A stretch of 64,000 bases of DNA from Helicobacter sp. (GCF_022770205.1 NZ_JALEIK010000027.1:17423-81422); one strand, 5' to 3'. Positions 52,915 to 63,242 are shown, counted from the first letter of the stretch. The notes: generated by a model from the letters alone, not told the origin. Numbers and translations are program-made.

Positions 52915-53544
52915 TTAACTCTTGGGATTAAACTTAAAAGTTGGCAATCCTAAGTGATAGCGGATTGCTACTAGGCGGACAATAAAGCCGATGATTAAAC
53001 ACATAATGATGATTGTGTTTTCATCTAAAGCAAAATAATGTTTGCTGACATAATTGCAAATCACATATAAACTTCCAATCAATAAAGAAATGCTTGCATA
53101 AAGCTCTTTTTGAAACACAAGCGGAATCCTAGCGCAAAATATATCTCTTAAAATCCCTCCAAATACTCCTGTAATAATCGCTCCAGCAACTGCCATTGCG
53201 CCGCTAGGATGCAATTCTAATCCGATGCGTGCGCCAATGACACTAAAGACAGCAAGTCCTAGTGCATCTAGCACTAAAAAAGTGCGTTCAAAGCGTGCCA
53301 CAAAATAAGGAATCTTTGTTGTTAAGAGTGCTGCAACACAGATGATGGCTAAGTATTCAGGATGTGCTACCCAAGTGAGCGGATAATGTCCAAAGAGAAC
53401 ATCACGGATTGAACCCCCGCCAATTGCTGTTACGCAAGCAATAAATAGCACGCCAAACCAGTCCATATTGTGCCTTCCAGCTGCAAGTGCGCCTGTCATT
53501 CCTTCTGCGGTGATTCCAATAATGTATAAACTTGTAAGTAGCAT
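52915..53544 (-). CDS. TRIC-type (UPF0126) membrane channel protein
   Basis: 209 aa, seven hydrophobic helices. The two internal repeats each carry the family glycine motif: AIGGGSIRDVLFGHYPLTW and ITGVFGGILRDIFCARIPLV. Bacterial members are homotrimeric relatives of animal TRIC cation channels. The physiological ion and role in bacteria are unclear. It begins one base after the HD-domain gene stop, so both are in one unit. Confidence 0.92.
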   Translation of the reverse strand: MLLTSLYIIGITAEGMTGALAAGRHNMDWFGVLFIACVTAIGGGSIRDVLFGHYPLTWVAHPEYLAIICVAALLTTKIPYFVARFERTFLVLDALGLAVFSVIGARIGLELHPSGAMAVAGAIITGVFGGILRDIFCARIPLVFQKELYASISLLIGSLYVICNYVSKHYFALDENTIIIMCLIIGFIVRLVAIRYHLGLPTFKFNPKS

Positions 53545-53545
53545 T

Positions 53546-54763
53546 TTATTCCCTAAATTCTCTAAAAAGATAACCTAAATCGATTCCATTTAAAGTTTTT
53601 GCATTGTAGAGATATTCTAAATTTTTTGCGCCTTCTACTAAGTCTTTGCTTTTGATTCCGTGATGGATAGAAATTTTAGCTTCTAAAAATGCGCTTAAAT
53701 GGTCGCAGTATTTTAAAAATTCTCCAAAAATTGGGGTTTGTGGGTTTAGTGTGGCAATTTCTTGTAAAAATTCTTCGCCTAGATTTTTGCTATACACGAT
53801 ATTTTTGTTCTTTTTATAGCGGTTTTTAAACTCATTTTGTGTGTAATAGACAATTTCTTTTGCAATGGAGTCTGGGACAATGTTTAAAATTTTTTCCCTA
53901 ACGGCTTCTTCTTCAATTTCTTTTATAAAAGCATCAAGCCCTTTAACATTTTTCTTAATGGGTGAAATAATATCACGCGTTAAAATTTCTGGCAAATCGT
54001 GGAATAAACCACAGAAAAAATGTTGGATTTGCATTGTTTTAGAAAACTTCAAATCAAAACCTAACAGATAAGCACAAAGGGCAACAACTAAGGTGTGTCC
54101 AAGCACAGAGGTGCAAGGAATGCGTGGTGTTTGACTCCAGCGTTTTTGGAAGCGGAGTTGTCCAAACATATTCACTAGCTCACGCATATCTTTGTAAAGC
54201 ACAATTTGTCGGATTCCTGCTAGATGGTAATATTCTTGGACTTGTTTATCAATGGTGTCTTTGATATTTTGCACATCATAAAGATGGGGATTAAAATGAT
54301 AAATAATGTCAAATTCCCATTTAGAAGCATAATAGTGGGAGGCTTTTAGAATCTCTTTTTCTAGGTTTTGCACTTCCCCATAAAGATAATTGCGCATTGC
54401 TTCTAAAAATCCAAAACCTTTTAAATATTCTTCTAATTGTGTGCAGACAAAATCCACTAAGGCTTTGTTGTGTTTTTGGACGAGCTTGTGAAAAACAGGG
54501 GGCTTAATGTCTGTTAGAATGATGCGCTCTAAAAATTCATAGCAAAACTGCATAATTAGGCGTTCAAAGTCAATTTCTGTGCGATTTTCTAGCATTTCAT
54601 AATGGGCTAACAAATAAGCAATCACAATTTTATGCGCTTGTTTATCAAGCTCTATAAACTCTATTGGTGTGGCTTGGTCATTCCAGCGTCTAATATTTGC
54701 TGCAACAAAAATTTTTTGTAAAAGGGGGAAGTTTAGAGTGGGTTTTTTGTTTTTGGATTCCAT
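53546..54763 (-). CDS. HD-domain phosphohydrolase-like protein
   Basis: 405 aa. The HD motif is split over about residues 225-275: the first His in TSVLGHTLVVALCAYL, then HFFCGLFHDLPEILTRDIIS with the HD pair, and a further conserved Asp near VKGLDAFIKEIEEEA. This resembles the YfbR/HD_3 nucleotidase group. Long helical N-terminal (residues 1-190) and C-terminal extensions make it larger than YfbR (199 aa). Substrate unknown. No membrane segments. Transcribed with the TRIC-type gene. Confidence 0.8.
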   Translation of the reverse strand: MESKNKKPTLNFPLLQKIFVAANIRRWNDQATPIEFIELDKQAHKIVIAYLLAHYEMLENRTEIDFERLIMQFCYEFLERIILTDIKPPVFHKLVQKHNKALVDFVCTQLEEYLKGFGFLEAMRNYLYGEVQNLEKEILKASHYYASKWEFDIIYHFNPHLYDVQNIKDTIDKQVQEYYHLAGIRQIVLYKDMRELVNMFGQLRFQKRWSQTPRIPCTSVLGHTLVVALCAYLLGFDLKFSKTMQIQHFFCGLFHDLPEILTRDIISPIKKNVKGLDAFIKEIEEEAVREKILNIVPDSIAKEIVYYTQNEFKNRYKKNKNIVYSKNLGEEFLQEIATLNPQTPIFGEFLKYCDHLSAFLEAKISIHHGIKSKDLVEGAKNLEYLYNAKTLNGIDLGYLFREFRE

Positions 54764-54876
54764 ATTTTTCCTAGAGTTTTTATGCGATTATAGCAAATTA
54801 TATTTACCTTTTGTTAATCAAACTCAAGGGCAGTTTAGATAGAATATGGGGCTAATTTTAATTTTTAGAGGAATGA

Positions 54877-57756
54877 ATGGATACAGCACAAAAGCTCATA
54901 AAAGGCGTCATTGAAGGATTCTGTAATTTTCGTGTAACAATTGTTTTATTGCTTGCTTATGGCATTGCCTGTGCTGTTGCAACCTTTGTAGAGAATGATT
55001 ATGGAACTCCAAGTGCTAAAGCTTTGGTGTATAATGCGCAGTGGTTTGATTTGTTGCATTTGCTGCTTGTGTTAAATCTTATTGGTGTTTTATTGCTCTC
55101 AAGGGTGTTGCAACGCAAAAAATACGCTTCCTTTTTATTCCATTCCTCTTTAGTGGTGATTTTTATAGGAGCTACAATCACGCGTTATTATGGTTTTGAA
55201 GGGATTATGCATATCCGTGAAGGGGAGCAGAGTAATACAATAGAATCCCAAGAAGAATTTATTACAATTCTTGCAAAAAAAGCAGATGATAAACTCTATC
55301 GTGCGTTTTTTCCTGCAATAATCACTCCTTTGGTGCAAAAGAGATTCCAACAAAGTCTGCCTTTTGAAGATGGTATCTTAGAAGTGCAGTATGTAGATTT
55401 TATCCCCGCAAAAGATAAAATGGATGTGGATAGACTTAAGGTAAGGGTGAGCTTTGAGGGGGAGAGTAAAGAGTTAGAAGTCTTAAAAAATATGGGATTA
55501 GGTCAGGTTGAGACTTTTGTGCTTGGTGGCAGAAAATTTGCATTAGATTGGGGGAGTCGCACGATTGTTTTGCCTTTTTCTATTGCATTAAAGGATTTTC
55601 AGTTAGAGCGTTATGCAGGTTCTATGAGCCCTTCTTCGTATGCTTCTGATGTTGTGGTGATTGATCCAATCAAGAATACAGAAGAACCCTATCACATTTA
55701 TATGAATAATGTTTTAGACTATGGAGGATTCCGCTTTTTTCAATCTTCTTATGATTTAGATGAGCAAGGCACAATTTTATCTGTCAATAGAGATCCCGGA
55801 AAGATTCCAACATATATTGGTTATGCAATGCTTACACTTGGCTTGCTTTGGGCGATGTTTGCTAAAAATGGGCGTTTTTATCGTTTAGGGCAATACTTAA
55901 AGATGCAAAATTTAGTTGTGGCTTTTGCGATTTGTTTTGGAATCTTAAATGCGATTCCATTGCACGCAACTCCACAAATGGCGCAACAAGCGCAAAATGA
56001 ACTAGAAGCCCCAAAAAATATGGACACAAAGTTGGAATCCAAAAACGACAAGCACGATGATGAAATGCACGCTGATGAAATGTTTGAAGAATTACCCATT
56101 ACCACAGAGAGTATTTTAGATTTAATTGAAAATCTTAAGGAAAAAAGTGGTGCGCATACGCATAAATTTGGGCGTTTAATTGTGCAAGATTTTGGTGGAA
56201 GAATGAAGCCTATGGATACTTTAGCAATGGAATATGTGCATAAAATGACAAAGAAAGATAGTTTTTTGGGACTTGATAATATGCAGCTTTTTTTGGGGAT
56301 GATGGTGTATCCTAATGAATTTAAGAAAGTGAAAATGTTAGCTTTATCTACGCCAAAACTCAAAGAGATAATTGGTGTGGATAAGAATGAGAATTATGTT
56401 GCCTTTGAGGATTTGTTTGTGAATGATACCTATAAGCTTGCAAATTTTATTGAGGAGGCAAATCGCAAAAAGCCAGCAATGCGTGATACATTTGATAAAG
56501 ATGTGATTAGCCTTGATGAGCGTGTCAATGCAGCCTATTTAATTTATACAGCGCAAAGTCTTAAAATTTTGCCAGATTTTAGTGGGGAGAGTGATAAATG
56601 GTTTACTCCAAGTGAGGCAATTGCAAGCTATGATAGTCAGAATGCAGAACAGCTCCAAAGGCTTTTTGGGGCGTATTTTAATAGCTTTCATTATGGGTTG
56701 ATTGAGAATGACTGGGAGAATGCGGATTTCGTAGTGGAAGCATTAAATGGAATCCAAAATAAGTTTGGATTAGACTTGATTCCCCCAAAGATGCAGGTTG
56801 ATTTGGAGATTTTTTTAAACCACTATAATTTATTTGAAAATTTGACACCGCTTTATATTTGCTTTGGAATCGTTCTTTTTGTTATTGTGCTAGTGCAGAT
56901 TTTTAGGCATAAAAATGCAGATATTTTTGTGAGTCGCATTGTGCATTGGATTATTGCGCTTTTGGTGCTTGTGCATACGATTGCTTTAGGATTGCGCTGG
57001 TATGTAGGCGGACACGCACCTTGGAGTAATGCGTATGAATCAATGATTTATATTGCTTGGGCAGCTGGAATTTCTGGGGTTATATTCTTTAGAAGAAGTT
57101 ATTTAGCGCAAAGTATGGCAAGTTTTTTAGCAGGAATCTCTTTATTTGTGGCACATCTTGGTTTTATGGATCCTCAAATTGGAAATCTTATTCCCGTGCT
57201 GAAATCCTATTGGTTAAACATCCATGTTTCAATCATTACGGCAAGTTATGGATTTTTAGGGCTTTGCTTTATGCTTGGAGCTTTAACGCTTGCGTTGTTT
57301 ATTCTTAGAAGCCCAAAATATCCAGAGCTAGATCGCACCATTTTAACTTTGCATACTATTAATGAAATGGCGATGATTTTAGGGCTTGCAATGCTAACAA
57401 TTGGAAACTTTTTAGGGGGCGTGTGGGCAAATGAGTCGTGGGGCAGATATTGGGGTTGGGATCCAAAGGAGACTTGGGCGTTAATTTCTATTGTTGTGTA
57501 TGTGATTGTGTTGCACGCGCGCTTTATCCCTAAGGCAAATAATCCTTATGTGTTTGCTTCTTTGAGTGTGGTGGCATTTTATTCTATTTTAATGACTTAT
57601 TTTGGGGTGAATTTTTATCTCTCTGGATTGCATTCTTATGCAGCTGGAGATCCTTTACCAATTCCTGTGTTTTTGTATTATTTTATTGCAATTACGATTC
57701 TTTTAATTGTTTTAGCAGCCCGCAAAGGGGATTTACCTGCGCCAAAATTACCCTAG
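54877..57756 (+). CDS. ccsBA: Fused ResB-CcsA cytochrome c synthetase (CcsBA)
   Basis: 959 aa, system II haem lyase that moves haem across the membrane and attaches it to CxxCH of apocytochromes c. The N-terminal half (to about residue 500) is ResB/CcsB with four helices around a periplasmic domain. The C-terminal half is CcsA with the tryptophan-rich haem site WGRYWGWDPKETWALISIVV and histidines in flanking helices (LRWYVGGHAPWSNAYESM). The fused form is normal for Helicobacter and Campylobacter. AGAGGA precedes the ATG by four bases. Confidence 0.95.
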   Translation: MDTAQKLIKGVIEGFCNFRVTIVLLLAYGIACAVATFVENDYGTPSAKALVYNAQWFDLLHLLLVLNLIGVLLLSRVLQRKKYASFLFHSSLVVIFIGATITRYYGFEGIMHIREGEQSNTIESQEEFITILAKKADDKLYRAFFPAIITPLVQKRFQQSLPFEDGILEVQYVDFIPAKDKMDVDRLKVRVSFEGESKELEVLKNMGLGQVETFVLGGRKFALDWGSRTIVLPFSIALKDFQLERYAGSMSPSSYASDVVVIDPIKNTEEPYHIYMNNVLDYGGFRFFQSSYDLDEQGTILSVNRDPGKIPTYIGYAMLTLGLLWAMFAKNGRFYRLGQYLKMQNLVVAFAICFGILNAIPLHATPQMAQQAQNELEAPKNMDTKLESKNDKHDDEMHADEMFEELPITTESILDLIENLKEKSGAHTHKFGRLIVQDFGGRMKPMDTLAMEYVHKMTKKDSFLGLDNMQLFLGMMVYPNEFKKVKMLALSTPKLKEIIGVDKNENYVAFEDLFVNDTYKLANFIEEANRKKPAMRDTFDKDVISLDERVNAAYLIYTAQSLKILPDFSGESDKWFTPSEAIASYDSQNAEQLQRLFGAYFNSFHYGLIENDWENADFVVEALNGIQNKFGLDLIPPKMQVDLEIFLNHYNLFENLTPLYICFGIVLFVIVLVQIFRHKNADIFVSRIVHWIIALLVLVHTIALGLRWYVGGHAPWSNAYESMIYIAWAAGISGVIFFRRSYLAQSMASFLAGISLFVAHLGFMDPQIGNLIPVLKSYWLNIHVSIITASYGFLGLCFMLGALTLALFILRSPKYPELDRTILTLHTINEMAMILGLAMLTIGNFLGGVWANESWGRYWGWDPKETWALISIVVYVIVLHARFIPKANNPYVFASLSVVAFYSILMTYFGVNFYLSGLHSYAAGDPLPIPVFLYYFIAITILLIVLAARKGDLPAPKLP

Positions 57757-57811
57757 CGGGGTAATACAACCAACTTTATGAAATTTAAGAGTTAATTTTC
57801 TATTTTTTTGC

Positions 57812-57817
57812 TACAAT
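57812..57817 (+). promoter_or_regulatory. Putative extended -10 promoter of the thrS operon
   Basis: A T-run followed by TGCTACAAT, 33 bases before the thrS ATG. The string equals the one upstream of hisC. No T-box-like leader fits in the remaining space. Confidence 0.55.
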
Positions 57818-57849
57818 CGGAGTTTATTTAAAATTTAAGGGCAGTTTTT

Positions 57850-59667
57850 ATGTCTGAAATTATTGGAATTAAGACAGATTGTGCAGTTTATGATACGCAA
57901 AGTGCTGAAGAATTAGGAATCAATGGCGAGCCGATTTATTTTGATAATTCTGAAGATGCACTTTCTATTACGCGCCATACCTGTGCGCATTTGATGGCAG
58001 AAGCACTCAAAGCTCTTTATCCTGAAGCGCAATTCTTTGTAGGTCCTGTGGTAGAGGAAGGATTTTACTATGATTTTCGCGTGAATTGTAAAATCGGGGA
58101 AGAGGATTTGAGTAAAATTGAAGCAAAGATGAAGGAAATTGCTAAAAAGGGTGAGAAAATTACAAAGTATTATCTAACGCGCGAGGAAGCTGTGCAGAAG
58201 TTTCAAAACGATGATTTAAAACAAGCAGTGATTAGTAAGATTCCATTAGGCGATGGGAGATTAAGCATTTACACACAAGGTGAATTTGAAGATCTTTGTC
58301 GCGGTCCGCATTTACCAACATTAAAGTTATTGAAGGCTTTTAAGCTTACAAAAATCGCTGGTGCGTATTTAGGCGGTGATGAAAACGCAGAAATGCTAAC
58401 TAGGATTTATGGAATCGCATTTGCTGATAAGGAGAGTTTAAATCAGTATTTGCGTCAACTTGAGGAAGCAAAAAAGCGTGATCATAGAAAAGTTGGTGTG
58501 GAGATGGAGCTTTTTACCTTTGATGAAGAAGTGGGTGCTGGATTGCCCATTTGGCTACCTAAGGGTGCTAGACTTAGACGCAATCTTGAAAATCTCTTAA
58601 CACAAGCTTTGATTGAACGCGGATATGAGCCTGTGCGCGGTCCTGAAATCTTAAAAAGTGCAGTGTGGAAAACAAGTGGGCATTATGCAAACTATGGCGA
58701 GAATATGTATTTTACAACCATTGATGAAGTAGAATATGGGATTAAGCCTATGAATTGCGTGGGGCATATTAAGGTGTATCAAAACTCTTTGCATAGTTAT
58801 CGTGAGTTGCCTTTGAGATTTTATGAATATGGTGTGGTGCACCGCCACGAAAAAAGTGGAGTGTTGCACGGATTGTTGCGTGTGAGAGAATTTACGCAAG
58901 ATGATGCGCATATCTTTTGTCGTCCTAATCAAATTGCAAGTGAAGTGGAGAGCATTATTGATTTTACGCAAAAGATTATGCAGGCTTTTGGTTTTAGTTA
59001 TGAAATGGAGATTTCTACAAAACCTGAAAAGTCTATTGGTAGTGATGCAATTTGGGAGGAGGCAACACAAGCATTGAAGGGCGCATTGGAGCGATGTGGG
59101 ATTGCTTATAAGATTGATGAGGGCGGTGGGGCTTTTTATGGTCCTAAAATTGATATAAAAATCACTGATGCAATTGGTAGAAAATGGCAGTGTGGAACTG
59201 TGCAAATTGATATGAATTTACCAGAACGCTTTACTCTAACTTACACAGATGAAAACAATAGCGCGCAGCAACCTGTGATGATACATAGAGCAATTTTAGG
59301 AAGTTTTGAGCGTTTTGTGGCGATTTTAACAGAGCATTTTGGTGGAGAGTTTCCGTTTTTTATCGCACCAACGCAGGTGATTATTATTCCTATTGGTGAA
59401 GCACAGCATACTTATGCTAAGGAATTGCGCAATGCTTTATTGAAAGTTGGTGTGTATGCTGAGATTGAGGATAAAAATGAAACGCTTAATAAACGCATTC
59501 GCAATGCAGAAAAACAAAAAGTGCCAATGATTGCGGTGCTTGGGGCGCAGGAAGTTGAAGGCAGGGCGGTATCAATACGCGATAGGCGTGCTAAAGAGCA
59601 GTCAAATATGAGTTTTGAATCTTTTATAACATTAACTAAGGAGAAAATGCGTGAGGTTAGCTTTTGA
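57850..59667 (+). CDS. thrS: Threonyl-tRNA synthetase
   Basis: ThrRS (605 aa), class II. The editing domain begins with [12 protein letters not shown], and the catalytic core has [13 protein letters not shown] (zinc Cys), [14 protein letters not shown] and [15 protein letters not shown]. The anticodon-binding C-terminus is complete. Only about 40 residues precede the editing domain, so the N-terminal TGS domain of the E. coli enzyme (642 aa) is largely absent, as in other Campylobacterota as far as I recall. It heads thrS-infC-rpmI-rplT. Confidence 0.97.
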   Translation: MSEIIGIKTDCAVYDTQSAEELGINGEPIYFDNSEDALSITRHTCAHLMAEALKALYPEAQFFVGPVVEEGFYYDFRVNCKIGEEDLSKIEAKMKEIAKKGEKITKYYLTREEAVQKFQNDDLKQAVISKIPLGDGRLSIYTQGEFEDLCRGPHLPTLKLLKAFKLTKIAGAYLGGDENAEMLTRIYGIAFADKESLNQYLRQLEEAKKRDHRKVGVEMELFTFDEEVGAGLPIWLPKGARLRRNLENLLTQALIERGYEPVRGPEILKSAVWKTSGHYANYGENMYFTTIDEVEYGIKPMNCVGHIKVYQNSLHSYRELPLRFYEYGVVHRHEKSGVLHGLLRVREFTQDDAHIFCRPNQIASEVESIIDFTQKIMQAFGFSYEMEISTKPEKSIGSDAIWEEATQALKGALERCGIAYKIDEGGGAFYGPKIDIKITDAIGRKWQCGTVQIDMNLPERFTLTYTDENNSAQQPVMIHRAILGSFERFVAILTEHFGGEFPFFIAPTQVIIIPIGEAQHTYAKELRNALLKVGVYAEIEDKNETLNKRIRNAEKQKVPMIAVLGAQEVEGRAVSIRDRRAKEQSNMSFESFITLTKEKMREVSF

Positions 59668-60179
59668 GTAAAAATGATGGTGTAATCCTCAATGAGGATA
59701 TTGACTTTCCGCAAGTGCGTTGTGTGGATGATGATGGTGAGCAGTATGGTTTGATAAGTGCAGATGAGGCTTTAAAGATTGCAGATAGTAAGGGCTTAGA
59801 TTTGGTGTTAATCGCACCAGATGCAAAGCCTCCTGTGTGCAAAATTATGGATTATGGAAAATTCCGTTATCAGCAAGAAAAAAAGCAAAAAGAGGCTAAG
59901 AAAAAGCAAAAACAAATTGAAATTAAAGAGATTAAACTTTCGGTAAAAATTGCTAGCAATGATATTAATTATAAAGTCAAGCACGCCAAAGAGTTTTTAG
60001 AAGAAAATAAGCATGTGCGATTCCGTGTTTTTTTGCGTGGGCGTGAGGTTAGTGAACCTCAAGCAGGTTTTGAAGTTTTAAATAAGGTTGCTGCAATGTT
60101 AGAAGATGTTGCAAATATTGAAAGAGATTTTAAGACAGAGGGGCGTTATGTGAATATGCTTGTAACGCCTAAGAAATAG
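59664..60179 (+). CDS. infC: Translation initiation factor IF-3
   Basis: IF-3 (171 aa) keeps 30S subunits free and proofreads start codon choice. N-terminal domain: [20 protein letters not shown] and [20 protein letters not shown]; linker rich in Lys ([20 protein letters not shown]); C-terminal domain with [20 protein letters not shown]. The start is TTG overlapping the thrS stop (TTGA). A non-AUG start is known for infC in E. coli (AUU), where it allows self-repression; the same may apply here, by inference. Confidence 0.96.
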   Translation: MSKNDGVILNEDIDFPQVRCVDDDGEQYGLISADEALKIADSKGLDLVLIAPDAKPPVCKIMDYGKFRYQQEKKQKEAKKKQKQIEIKEIKLSVKIASNDINYKVKHAKEFLEENKHVRFRVFLRGREVSEPQAGFEVLNKVAAMLEDVANIERDFKTEGRYVNMLVTPKK

Positions 60180-60225
60180 AGGTTCATCTGTTTTAGATCA
60201 TTTATTTTATGAAAGGAGAATAACA

Positions 60226-60420
60226 ATGCCAAAGATGAAAACAAATCGTGGTGCTGCAAAAAGATTTAAATTGAAAAAAAATCGTATAAAGCGCGGTTCA
60301 GCATTTAAGAGTCATATTTTGACAAAAAAACGCCCAAGAAAAATTGTAAATCTTAATGCGCCAAAATATGTGCATAGTGCTAATGTTGAGTCGGTTAAAA
60401 AAATGCTTTGTATGGCATAG
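60226..60420 (+). CDS. rpmI: 50S ribosomal protein L35
   Basis: 64 aa, strongly basic. The start [18 protein letters not shown] and the segment [16 protein letters not shown] are the L35 signature. GAAAGGAG lies eight bases before the ATG. It sits between infC and rplT as in most bacteria. L35 contacts 23S rRNA near the exit-tunnel side of the 50S subunit. Confidence 0.96.
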   Translation: MPKMKTNRGAAKRFKLKKNRIKRGSAFKSHILTKKRPRKIVNLNAPKYVHSANVESVKKMLCMA

Positions 60421-60512
60421 GCTAGAAGTTTCATACATTTAGTATGTCATCCCCCTAATTTTAGGGCAAGTTTGGTAGAAATACCGCACCACAATATGGT
60501 AAAGGATAGAAA

Positions 60513-60866
60513 ATGGCAAGAGTGAAAACAGGTGTAGTGCGAAGAAGACGCCACAAAAAAGTTTTAAAGTTAGCGCGCGGTTTTTATAGTGCAAGACATA
60601 AACATTTTAGAAAAGCTAAAGAGCAATTAGAGAGAAGTTTATGCTATGCCTTCCGTGACAGAAAACAAAGAAAAAGAGATTTTAGAAAACTTTGGATTGT
60701 AAGAATTAATGCAGCTTGTAGAATGAATGCAATCAGTTATTCAAGATTTATGTTTGGTTTGAAAAAGGCGGGCATTACGCTAGATAGAAAAATTCTAGCA
60801 GATATTGCAATGCACGAACCAGTTGCATTTGCAAAAATCGTTGAAAGCGCAAAAAAGGCATTATAG
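60513..60866 (+). CDS. rplT: 50S ribosomal protein L20
   Basis: 117 aa, basic. [40 protein letters not shown] and the C-terminal domain [20 protein letters not shown] are as in all L20 proteins. L20 is an early 23S rRNA assembly protein. The 92 bases before it contain a small hairpin (CCCTAATTTTAGGG) that could be an L20-type control element, but no match to a known leader is claimed. Confidence 0.96.
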   Translation: MARVKTGVVRRRRHKKVLKLARGFYSARHKHFRKAKEQLERSLCYAFRDRKQRKRDFRKLWIVRINAACRMNAISYSRFMFGLKKAGITLDRKILADIAMHEPVAFAKIVESAKKAL

Positions 60867-60874
60867 TTAGCTTT

Positions 60875-60894
60875 GAGATTCTTTAGGGAATCTC
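60875..60894 (+). terminator. Hairpin after rplT
   Basis: GAGATTC (60875-60881) and GAATCTC (60888-60894) with a six-base loop, nine bases after the rplT stop. There is no strong T-run (CTTAAGCCTTTTG), so it may be a weak terminator or a processing stem. The downstream arm contains GGAATC. Confidence 0.5.
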
Positions 60895-60943
60895 TTAAGC
60901 CTTTTGAAATTATGGTGTTGATCTTAATTTTAAAGGGTTTGTA

Positions 60944-61666
60944 ATGAGAGTTTTTGCTTGTTTTATTTTGTGTGCTATGGCGTTTATCCAAGCGAATGCA
61001 GAAATACTCATTAAACAAAGATTGAATGTCGCGATTGATATTACTCCTAAGCAATATTCAAGCAATATTACAATTCTTGCTTCTGAAGAGCTTCAGAAGT
61101 TAAAAACTTTAAGCCTTGAAAATAAAAATGCAATCATTAAGACTTTTAATGCGATTAATGATTTCTTAGGCAGCAATAGCATTTGTAAAGGAGGGAGTTT
61201 TGTGATAAATCCGTCTTATCATTATAGAGATGGAAAGAGGGTGCAAGAGGGGTTTGAGATAAATTTTAGTCTGCATTGTCAATTTATGGAATCCAAAAAG
61301 AAAGAATATAATGCAATTTTAGAGAAAATTGAAACAGAAGTTTCTAAAAATGCTTTGTTAATGTTTTTGCTTCCTAGTGTGGAATTGAGTGTGAGTGATA
61401 GGGATTTTAAGCAAAGCGATTCTGTGCTGAATGCAAAACTTTTAGCTTTTGCGTTAGAAACGGCAGAGGAATATGGGAAGCTAACGCATAAGAAATGTTC
61501 TATTAAGGAGATTGTTTTAGGTGATGCAAGCAGTGTTGGGGTTATGTTAAAGCGTGAATCGCATTTAATGCCAAGTGTTAAAAACGCACTAGAAGATATT
61601 ACACTACCAAGTGCTAGCGATACACGGAAGAGTTTATCGGGTAATGTAACATTTGCCTGTCAGTAG
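60944..61666 (+). CDS. Periplasmic SIMPL-domain (DUF541) protein
   Basis: 240 aa with a signal peptide (RVFACFILCAMAFIQANA, cleavage near residue 19). The mature chain resembles SIMPL proteins: an opening beta strand, helix KNAIIKTFNAINDFLGSNS, then a strand reading GGSFVINPSYHYRDGKRVQE followed by GFEINFSLHC, and helix LLAFALETAEEYGKLTHKKC. In other bacteria such proteins form oligomeric rings of uncertain function. Two mature cysteines (CKGG and LHCQ) could form a disulphide. It follows the rplT hairpin and probably has its own weak promoter. Confidence 0.75.
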   Translation: MRVFACFILCAMAFIQANAEILIKQRLNVAIDITPKQYSSNITILASEELQKLKTLSLENKNAIIKTFNAINDFLGSNSICKGGSFVINPSYHYRDGKRVQEGFEINFSLHCQFMESKKKEYNAILEKIETEVSKNALLMFLLPSVELSVSDRDFKQSDSVLNAKLLAFALETAEEYGKLTHKKCSIKEIVLGDASSVGVMLKRESHLMPSVKNALEDITLPSASDTRKSLSGNVTFACQ

Positions 61667-61685
61667 GGCTTTTATAAGGAGTTTA

Positions 61686-63200
61686 TTAAGCCCCTAGAAG
61701 TTTTGCAAGCGACATTGTGCTTAAGCTATTCTCTTTAAATGCTTCTTTGCTCTGTTTTAGTGTATGGGATTCAACAAGCAAGCGGTTAATTTCTTGATAA
61801 CTTGATTCAAAGTGTTCTATTAAGGAATTAACAAGATTTCCCATTTGGAGTTTGTTAAAGTTGTTTTCAAGCTTTATCCACATTTCAGAAAGTTCACGAC
61901 TGACTCCGTTTTTACCATTTTGTAAGGAATTGATGCTTACAGAAATATACATTGCAATGTTAGAGCTAAAATTAATATTGCTGTTGCTTAAGATTCCATT
62001 TAGGATTCCATCTTTTAAGCTTATGTGGTTTTGATTGCTTGTGTTTAAGTTGCTTGTTTGTATGTTTTGGGGAGGGGTGCTATAAGCTTTGTTAGTAAGA
62101 ATGTGTTTGGTTGTGTTTTGTCTTAAAATTGCATCATTTTGTGCTTGATTGTACAAAGCTTTATTTTTAATTTGCTCAGAAACTAAATCAATGTGGTGGA
62201 TTTTCCCTTTGCCGCCATTATCGTATAAGAAATCAGCACTTTTGCGCTTAATGCCTAATAAATCGCCCCTTTTGCCACGCATTAGTTCTTCGCTCTCTTG
62301 CGGGTTTAGATAAATGACTCCTACGCCTTTTTCACCAAGCCCCACAAGCTTGCCTTCGCCATTGCTATTAGGCGTCCAAATTCTTAGTTTGTCATAAATA
62401 GGGTCTTCTTTGTCAATTTTTCCGTCTTTATTGGAATCGTAAATGCTTAAATCTTTAAACCCATCGCCACTTTTTGTGCCAAAAAGTTCGCTACCATTGT
62501 TGATTTTGCCATCGTTATTTTTGTCTAATGCTAAGAATCCAGAGCCTTTTTTGAGTGTTGCGATTTGATTAGGTTTTCCATCGCTATCAAGGTCAAATTG
62601 CATTTTAGTATCGCTTAATTCTGTTCCGTTACCTTCATAATCAATCACAAGCGGGTCAATCACATTTCGGTTTGGTGTTTGTCCACCTTGTGCGTTACCA
62701 ATTCCGCTGATTTGAAGATTTTGCATAAAGCTTTGTGAGATTCCAATGCTAATGTCAAGTTGTTTTTTTGTGCCGTCATTTGCGAGAATTGTGCCTTGAA
62801 TAGAAATTTGTAAGGATTGTGAGAAGCCTTGAGAAATGCTAATTCCATTGCCTAGAACCTTTTGCTCTAAGCTTGTATTAAGCAGAGAATCCACACTTAT
62901 ATGAGTGCTTTGAGATGAGTTGTTTGGCTTAACCCCAAAAACCTCTTCCCACATTTTTAACATTTCATCTTTGATTTGAGAAACTTTTTTCAAAGCCTTA
63001 TCCATAATGATTTTTTGAAAATCACTGAGATGTTCGTTGTTTAAAGAAGTGTTAGAGAGGATTTCTGAAGTTTGTTCCTTAGCATCTTTGTTTGCCATCT
63101 CTTCTTTAGGATTCTTTTGGTTTGTGTTTAAATGCGTGGTGGCTGAAGTGTGCGAAAATTCAAAAGCCTTAAAAGAAGAGAAGTTAAAACCTACTTGCAT
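61686..63200 (-). CDS. FrpC-like calcium-loop protein with flagellar-type promoter
   Basis: 504 aa without signal peptide. Residues 1-120 are polar and probably disordered. A repeated beta segment follows (ISISQGFSQSLQISIQGTIL; LDISIGISQSFMQNLQISGI). The centre, about 180-310, has the module found in FrpA/FrpC-type RTX proteins: VIDPLVIDYEGNGTEL, FLALDKNNDGKINNGSELFG, IYDSNKDGKIDKEDPIYDKL, with calcium-type loops, but no GGxGxD RTX repeats. The C-terminus is helical. A sigma28 promoter lies upstream, so late flagellar expression and perhaps flagellar export are likely inferences. Name unknown to me. Confidence 0.8.
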   Translation of the reverse strand: MQVGFNFSSFKAFEFSHTSATTHLNTNQKNPKEEMANKDAKEQTSEILSNTSLNNEHLSDFQKIIMDKALKKVSQIKDEMLKMWEEVFGVKPNNSSQSTHISVDSLLNTSLEQKVLGNGISISQGFSQSLQISIQGTILANDGTKKQLDISIGISQSFMQNLQISGIGNAQGGQTPNRNVIDPLVIDYEGNGTELSDTKMQFDLDSDGKPNQIATLKKGSGFLALDKNNDGKINNGSELFGTKSGDGFKDLSIYDSNKDGKIDKEDPIYDKLRIWTPNSNGEGKLVGLGEKGVGVIYLNPQESEELMRGKRGDLLGIKRKSADFLYDNGGKGKIHHIDLVSEQIKNKALYNQAQNDAILRQNTTKHILTNKAYSTPPQNIQTSNLNTSNQNHISLKDGILNGILSNSNINFSSNIAMYISVSINSLQNGKNGVSRELSEMWIKLENNFNKLQMGNLVNSLIEHFESSYQEINRLLVESHTLKQSKEAFKENSLSTMSLAKLLGA

Positions 63201-63234
63201 TATTTTTCCTTTTATTTTTTGTCTGCTATTGGCT

Positions 63235-63242
63235 ATATCGGT
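63235..63242 (-). promoter_or_regulatory. Sigma28 (FliA) -10 element
   Basis: On the minus strand ACCGATAT follows a T/A-rich stretch with TAGA sixteen bases upstream of CGAT, the FliA pattern. It lies 35 bases before the ATG at 63200, with AAAAGGAA just ahead of the start. Confidence 0.65.

Noticed and set aside
57748..57764. Hairpin TTACCC/GGGTAA at the end of ccsBA as terminator
   Set aside because: Six-base stem overlapping the stop codon with no T-run after it; support is too weak for a feature.
58651..59205. 184-codon minus-strand frame inside thrS
   Set aside because: His/Thr/Ile-rich composition typical of antisense of an AT-rich gene, no start signals, thrS is intact.
60421..60512. 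L20 autoregulatory leader in the rpmI-rplT gap
   Set aside because: Only a short CCCTAATTTTAGGG hairpin is visible; no pseudoknot or known leader pattern can be shown by eye.
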